From: a virus
IMG/VR virus record: IMGVR_UViG_3300017934_000140
Span: 1-30,615 of that record
Length of the DNA stretch: 30,615 nucleotides
Direction: 5' to 3' (one strand)
Made by a program: the position numbers and the translations under genes. The notes under the pieces were generated by a model, which saw nothing but the letters and a program-made list of their open reading frames with translations, was not told the DNA's origin and ran no database searches. This document shows, in pieces, positions 29,420 through 30,615 of the stretch. Each line of letters opens with the position of its first letter. Positions within the stretch are counted from its first letter, which is position 1.

Positions 29420-29713
29420 TCATCCCCTCACCTGGTACTCCCACACTCTTTCCCTCGTATTGGTCCGCAGCGCCTCATCGCTCGCCCGTCTGCGCTTCTC
29501 CACCTCAAACGCTCCATGCTCTGCTTTCCGCAGATGCCGCAACTGCGCCGAAATGCTTGTCTCCGCAAACTTCGTCTTCCGCGCCAATTCTTCCAGCGTC
29601 ATCCACGAGTCGTACTGCGCCGCCATCAACATCACTTGCCGCACAATCTCCAGTTGCGTCGGCATGTGTTCTCGCCTGCCCTCCCTCCGTTTTTCCCTCC
29701 GTCCCCCGCTCAT
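29420..29713 (-). CDS. Winged-helix DNA-binding protein
   Basis: A 97-residue protein with GGAGGAAAG directly before its ATG at 29713; an internal ATG at 29665 with GGAGGG further up is an alternative that would drop a very basic leader (SGGRREKRREGRREH). Residues about 17-95 form a winged helix: MLMAAQYDSWMTLEELARKT, recognition helix ETSISAQLRHLRKAEHG, and a wing ending VWEYQVRG. It probably binds DNA as a regulator or replication accessory factor. Confidence 0.7.
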   Translation of the reverse strand: MSGGRREKRREGRREHMPTQLEIVRQVMLMAAQYDSWMTLEELARKTKFAETSISAQLRHLRKAEHGAFEVEKRRRASDEALRTNTRERVWEYQVRG

Positions 29714-29730
29714 CTTTCCTCCAACCGTTT

Positions 29731-29759
29731 TGGAGTGCGGCAGCCCGGCTGCCGCTTTT
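29731..29759. repeat. Family D-type hairpin
   Basis: TTGGAGTGCGGCAGCCCGGCTGCCGCTTTTG. The same type occurs at 3138 and 16101. Confidence 0.65.
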
Positions 29760-29817
29760 GACTAACTCATTCGCGTCACCCAACCTGCCCGCCGGCTAAA
29801 AGCCTCCCCATCTCCGT

Positions 29818-29851
29818 TTCATCGCTTCGTTACTTCTTTACTTCGTTACTT
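29818..29851 (-). repeat. Octamer array
   Basis: On the minus strand: GAAGTAAC, GAAGTAAA, GAAGTAAC, GAAGCGAT. It provides the stop codon of the acidic frame ending at 29830. Confidence 0.7.
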
Positions 29852-30000
29852 CCTTCCTCTGTTCCTTCCTTCACATCCTTCAAATCCTCTGCTTCCTCTA
29901 CCTCCTCCACTTCCTCCTCTTCCCACGCGCTTCGATCCGGATCCTCGTAATCCCCCGCGCAGCCGCTGCACAGCCCCGCCACGTTTTCTTTCTTTTCCAC
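29830..30000 (-). CDS. Small acidic protein with CxxC, doubtful
   Basis: A 56-residue frame from a GTG at 30000. It has a CSGC motif near the start, then an acidic stretch (EEEEVEEVEEAEDLKDVKEG) and an end made from an octamer array. The codon use is not random, but the start has no good ribosome site, and the longer frame upstream is the antisense of a plus-strand gene. It may be a real small phage protein. Confidence 0.33.
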   Translation of the reverse strand: MEKKENVAGLCSGCAGDYEDPDRSAWEEEEVEEVEEAEDLKDVKEGTEEGSNEVKK

Positions 30001-30102
30001 ACTTTTCCACAGCCTAGTAATCCTGAAGGTACTGGCTTCACTGATTACTGCGATGTTAATGTCCCTTCGGTATTTCCGCAATCCCGCCTTCAGGAGGGCC
30101 AC

Positions 30103-30420
30103 GTGCCTCAATTCCGTCCCCAGGCTCCTTGGGAATTTCTTCTCTCCGCTTCCCGCACTACCTTGCAGTCCTATGAGCTTTCCCGCCTTGCTCACGCTTC
30201 CAATCTCCGCAAGGAGATTGCGGATTTGCTCGACCAGTGGCTCGAGGAAAACTCTTCCGCCATGTTGGCTCGCTGGTTGATCGAGCAGCGCCAGCGTTCG
30301 GTTCTCGCCGCGGAAAATCCTTCCACGGCCGAAACCGCTGGCTCGGACGGACATTCTGTGTCCGATAATCTTTTCGCGGATCGTCTCGTTCCGCCACGCG
30401 CACCGCGGACTCGTTCCTGA
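30103..30420 (+). CDS. Conserved-looking helical protein of unknown function
   Basis: A 105-residue protein starting at GTG, with a perfect AGGAGG five bases upstream. Residues about 15-65 (SASRTTLQSYELSRLAHASN, LRKEIADLLDQWLEENSSAM, LARWLIEQRQ) form two amphipathic helices; the rest is Ser/Ala/Pro-rich and probably disordered. It is opposite in direction to the phage genes and overlapped by long antisense frames, which I judge to be shadows. A short structural or regulatory role is possible; the family is not recognised. Confidence 0.62.
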   Translation: MPQFRPQAPWEFLLSASRTTLQSYELSRLAHASNLRKEIADLLDQWLEENSSAMLARWLIEQRQRSVLAAENPSTAETAGSDGHSVSDNLFADRLVPPRAPRTRS

Positions 30421-30615
30421 ACTTTCGACTGCGCTTCGTGCCGTGTTTTTGCTTTGTAGTTGCTCTTTCGCTCGAACGTTGTTCACCGCCAGCGTTCCCG
30501 GAGGTGCGCCTTGCGCTCCGCCGCTCCACCGCGGCATCATCCTCGACCGTTGCGTTCCTCCCGCAACCCCTCCAAAGTGTCTTTGCCCTGCTCTTGCTTG
30601 CAAGTCCTCGTTCAT

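Noticed and set aside
30158-30615. Long minus frames at the right edge, including the N-terminal part of a 261-codon frame
   Set aside because: They are antisense to the plus-strand gene with a perfect AGGAGG; only the last 56 codons (29830-30000) have any protein-like character.
30441-30615. Plus-strand frame open to the right edge with many Cys and Pro residues
   Set aside because: No ribosome site and no recognisable feature; too short to judge.

Overview
The window is dominated by one long leftward (minus-strand) block of phage morphogenesis genes in GC-rich DNA. Reading in the direction of transcription, right to left, it runs: small cysteine-rich and lysine-rich proteins (25.7-24.6 kb), large terminase (24.1-22.4), an exported protein (22.1-21.3), a short coiled-coil protein, portal (20.7-18.0, in two frames), scaffold-like protein (17.9-16.6), major capsid protein (16.0-14.8), a hypothetical and a holin-like protein, head-tail adaptor (13.2-12.4), a large exported tail-fibre/spike protein (11.5-7.6), a zinc-ribbon protein, a 982-residue tail-hub-like protein (6.3-3.35), small beta-rich proteins, a GNAT acetyltransferase and a glutamine-rich protein. 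There is no tape measure, tail tube or sheath gene, and the order TerL - portal - scaffold - capsid - adaptor - tail hub is that of a short-tailed, P22-like virus. No integrase, repressor, replication gene or lysozyme is visible.

To the right the block begins at a near-consensus sigma-70-type promoter (26.68-26.71 kb, minus strand), followed within about 20 bases by a strong intrinsic terminator. Two ordinary bacterial genes on the plus strand follow (GYD-domain protein, MOSC-domain protein), then a minus-strand pair of small helix-turn-helix-type proteins and a conserved plus-strand gene near the right edge.

The host is probably an Acidobacteriota species. This is inferred from the style of the genes (for example the regulatory-like domain at the start of the tail fibre) and from the dense dispersed repeats between genes; it is not proven. 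At least four palindromic repeat families (A-D) fill nearly every gap: A is TGTCATCCTGAG...GAAGGATCTCAA, B is TCATCCCGACCGGAG...AGTGGAGGGATCGTGGC, C is GAGGGTGCCCCACCCT...AAGGGTGGGCTCTTACG, and D is TGTAG plus a short GC hairpin plus CTTGGG. A minor family E carries CCTGAGCTTG(C/T)CGAA.

Two features stand out. First, these palindromes also sit inside coding regions of the scaffold, portal and terminase genes, where they are translated as extra peptide, much like Rickettsia palindromic elements. Second, most minus-strand genes end in or next to a degenerate array of 7- or 8-bp units (for example AGCGACC, CAGATAT, GAAGTAAC), which in some cases supplies the stop codon. One such heptamer array lies inside the interrupted portal gene, where gain of one unit would join the two halves. 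The load of chromosome-type repeats suggests a prophage long resident in its host or domesticated, rather than a recent arrival.
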